A model generated the notes under the pieces. That model saw only the letters and a program-made list of their open reading frames with translations, had not been told where the DNA came from and ran no database searches. A stretch of 64,000 bases of DNA from Acridotheres tristis (taxonomy: Eukaryota > Chordata > Aves > Passeriformes > Sturnidae), in NCBI GenBank assembly GCA_037013685.1, contig CM072887.1, positions 41,591,154 through 41,655,153 of the forward strand, given 5' to 3'. This document shows, piece by piece, positions 61,476-64,000 of the stretch; within the stretch, counting starts at the first letter, position 1, and each line of letters begins with the position of its first letter. The position numbers were made by a program, and so were the translations under genes.

Positions 61476-64000
61476 AAAAAGAGCAGTTCTAGCCTGCCCT
61501 GAGCCTTGGTGAAGCTGCGGATCACCTGTCACTGCCATCTTGACAGGCACCCCAAATTGAGCATCCAGACCACTCAGCAAGGTGTGATACAAGCAGAAGC
61601 CACCTGTATCCAGCCTGAGGTCTCATGGCTGCCAGCCACCATGGGGCACACAGGACAAAGGTGGTGGCTTCCCCATGTACCTGAGATTTTCCAACTAATG
61701 CTGCAGGTTGTTCCAAGTGCTTAAATATTTCCTTTGCTCTTTGCCCTACTTCAGCAAAGCAGCAAAACTGCGGGAAGCAGATTACAGCACACAGAGCCAC
61801 AAACTGAAGAAGGACAGAGCACTTTCTCCAGGTCCACCTCTTCTAGGGTGAGTCAGTGAGCAGCTCTGAGGAGGAGCACAAGTACCTCAAAGCTGTTCTG
61901 CCGACAGACTCGGGCAAGGGCAAAGCAGATAGATAAGCAACAGCATGTGTACCTTTCGGGTACCTTTCCTAGAATTGAGTTTAAAGCAGGTGACTACTTA
62001 GCAACATCCTACAGGATATGGGAATAATTTCCCCGCCATTGTGCCCAGGGATTTAAATCTGATGGGAGCAATACTGACTTACAATGTGCAGGCTTAACAT
62101 GCCAATGGCATAGAGTAAGAGCTTTACCTTTCCCTCCCACCCATGCCACATCAAACAAACTGCACATAGGCCTCCCAGCACTACCCTTCTGGGTTCTCTT
62201 TTTTTTCTTTTAGTGCAAACTCCAGCAAAGCAAGGCCTTTTTTCAGCTTCAGGATGAAGCCACAAGAAAGTCAAATACCTCATAGTAACAAAGGTGTGCT
62301 GATCCTCAGGGAAGAATGCAGCTAGAAGCAAGGGTTACTCCAGGCAGGGTACTTTTATGCTGACAGCAGGATAAAACCAGGGTAACACTAGCAACCTGAA
62401 CAGGTAGGAGTTGCCTAAGCAGCAGTGACATTTTAATTAAAATGGACCATGTTCTCAAATGCTTGGAATTAAAAATGCACAGAAATATAAAGCTGAATAT
62501 ATCTCTCAGTTTACTAATGAATTGCAAGTAGCATGTTAATTTTTGAGATGTGAAATTTTGCTTTAAAGTCTCTGCAGGCCCAGGATATGCAGTTTAAAGC
62601 CCCCTGGAAGCCTCAGAAATCTTTTCTGCTCAAATGAATTTTTTGCAGCAGTATCTCTGAGAGAGACAGACATTTATAGAACACCAGTCAAGAAAGCAAG
62701 ATTCATTAGCTCTCTTGATTCTCAGATTAAGCCTCAGAGGAAACCAGGTTCTCACCACTTGGCTCACAAAAAACCTCACATTTACTGAGAGATGCTGCTC
62801 TGAACAACAGGGCTGTTTGCTGAAAGGCACCTTGCCATGTAATTGCCTTCCTTGCTACATGAGAAACCTCTAAAGGGCTCAATTCAATGGGTTTGGAAGC
62901 AAATCCCAGATCTGAAGGGTTCTTACTAAGATGAAATAGTTCCCTTTATATCCTAAGTACACTCCTGCCATTTCAATGGTAGGTACATGGCCTGCAGGGA
63001 CTCTACACCTCTTTGGGCTAGTGATGCTGAAATAGAATTTCCCACTGCCTGGAGTGCTTTTTTTAGCTCCAGATTTCAGCAGCCATCTCCCAGCAGCAGT
63101 TTATCGAAGTATCCAGTCAGGAATCTTTTACTCAGGACAATTTCTCTCAGTTTAGATAACCCCTTCACTTTAAAGGCAGTAACTTTACCCATTCCAGCTG
63201 CACTTGGGCAGCCAGAGCAAATACCTTAACCATTAAGGACAGGGAAGGCAAGGTGTGACAGAGCTTGTTCATCCCTCCTGCAGCTTGCAGCTGCATTTCC
63301 ACAGGCATTGCATGTTCACAGGCTGTCACCCGATGGCGATTTCACCTGCCCTGCTCTGCATATGAACACGCACAGCCAAGACTGTTGCAGTACCACCCCA
63401 TCTCTCATCAGGACCCAAAATCATGGGACAGTTCTGCTGTTTGACTTCAAATCACTACCTGCAGAAGGCTGTTTGTAGGAATTTAGCTCTGGTTTGTAAG
63501 GCACACTGCTGTCTACTACTGCATAGCCCTTAAAACCCCATTCCTAAGTAGGACAACCCAGGTACTACTCATCTAAATAGGTTTGTATGTTAAGACCACT
63601 GAGATTTTTCAGCATGGTTTTGGTGAAGGCATAGACCTAAATCCACAATGCTGCACAGGACCCTAACTCCTACTGCCATCAAATGCAGCAAGGTAGCAAA
63701 ATATTTTTGGCTACCTTTAGTTATCCAGGATGGTTAACCCCTGGCAAGAAGCGTTACACACTGCTCAGGGTGGTACAAGCCTGGGTCTTCCAGAAAATCT
63801 GAAGTGGTAAGACACGGGCTCTTTTTATGTATCAGGCAAAGTAGATGAGAGGCACCCTCATCTCTTCAGGGTGTAGATTACAGCAAACCTCAGCTTTGCA
63901 GCAGCAGCACTTTATAAATGGGTGGGAATGGCAAACATGAAGCCTCTACAGACAAAACGCAACAGTCCTTTTTTCTCCCTCCAGCTTCTATCCCTTCAAA
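61444..64000 (-). other. RHOU: RHOU intron before the last exon (partial)
   Basis: This is the 3' part of the intron upstream of the final coding exon. I looked on the minus strand for the preceding exon (switch I through DTAGQ) and did not find it. The stretch CAGAGCAGGGCAG then GT near 63,346 resembles the exon end, but the codons before it do not encode the family sequence. No CR1 or long simple repeat was seen, and the open frames here look like chance. Confidence 0.85.

Noticed and set aside
63340..63400. Possible preceding RHOU exon ending GCAGGGCAG then GT on the minus strand
   Set aside because: Only the last three codons fit (AGQ). The codons before them do not encode the conserved switch I to DTAGQ segment.

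Overview
The window looks like nuclear DNA from a bird, or less likely another sauropsid. Its dispersed repeats are CR1 LINE 3' ends with the typical ATTCTATG-type tails. The only protein-coding sequence I recognise is an exon with vertebrate splice and poly(A) signals. No bacterial, phage, CRISPR, rRNA or tRNA features were seen.

Layout. About 1-58,430 is apparently non-coding intergenic DNA. It holds six CR1 pieces (one doubtful), a near-perfect 416-bp inverted repeat (2859-3274 and 8015-8430), a 118-bp direct repeat (4183-4300 and 16708-16825), an uninterrupted 59-unit pentanucleotide tract at about 46,206-46,513, small CA, GA and A-rich simple repeats, a probable ancient inverted-repeat element near 50,264-50,375, and several AT-rich, motif-dense stretches that could be conserved non-coding elements. 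About 58,435-60,987 (minus strand) is the likely 3' UTR of RHOU, ending at a textbook AATAAA plus GT-rich poly(A) site. 60,988-61,443 (minus) is the last coding exon of RHOU (Wrch-1, an atypical Rho GTPase): 151 residues plus stop. 61,444-64,000 is the 3' part of the preceding intron; the exons coding for the P-loop and switch I lie beyond the window.

The DNA on the low-coordinate side is downstream of RHOU. A long gene-poor flank 3' of RHOU agrees with what I remember of the mammalian locus, so the absence of other genes is believable. The many 60-200-codon open frames here overlap on both strands, match no family I know and behave like chance ORFs.

I did not find a new coding system. The items most worth a second look are the 416-bp inverted duplication (2 differences, no length change, sharp edges, no visible target-site duplication) and the compound AAAGG/AAGGG repeat, which has the same motif series as the human RFC1 ataxia locus.
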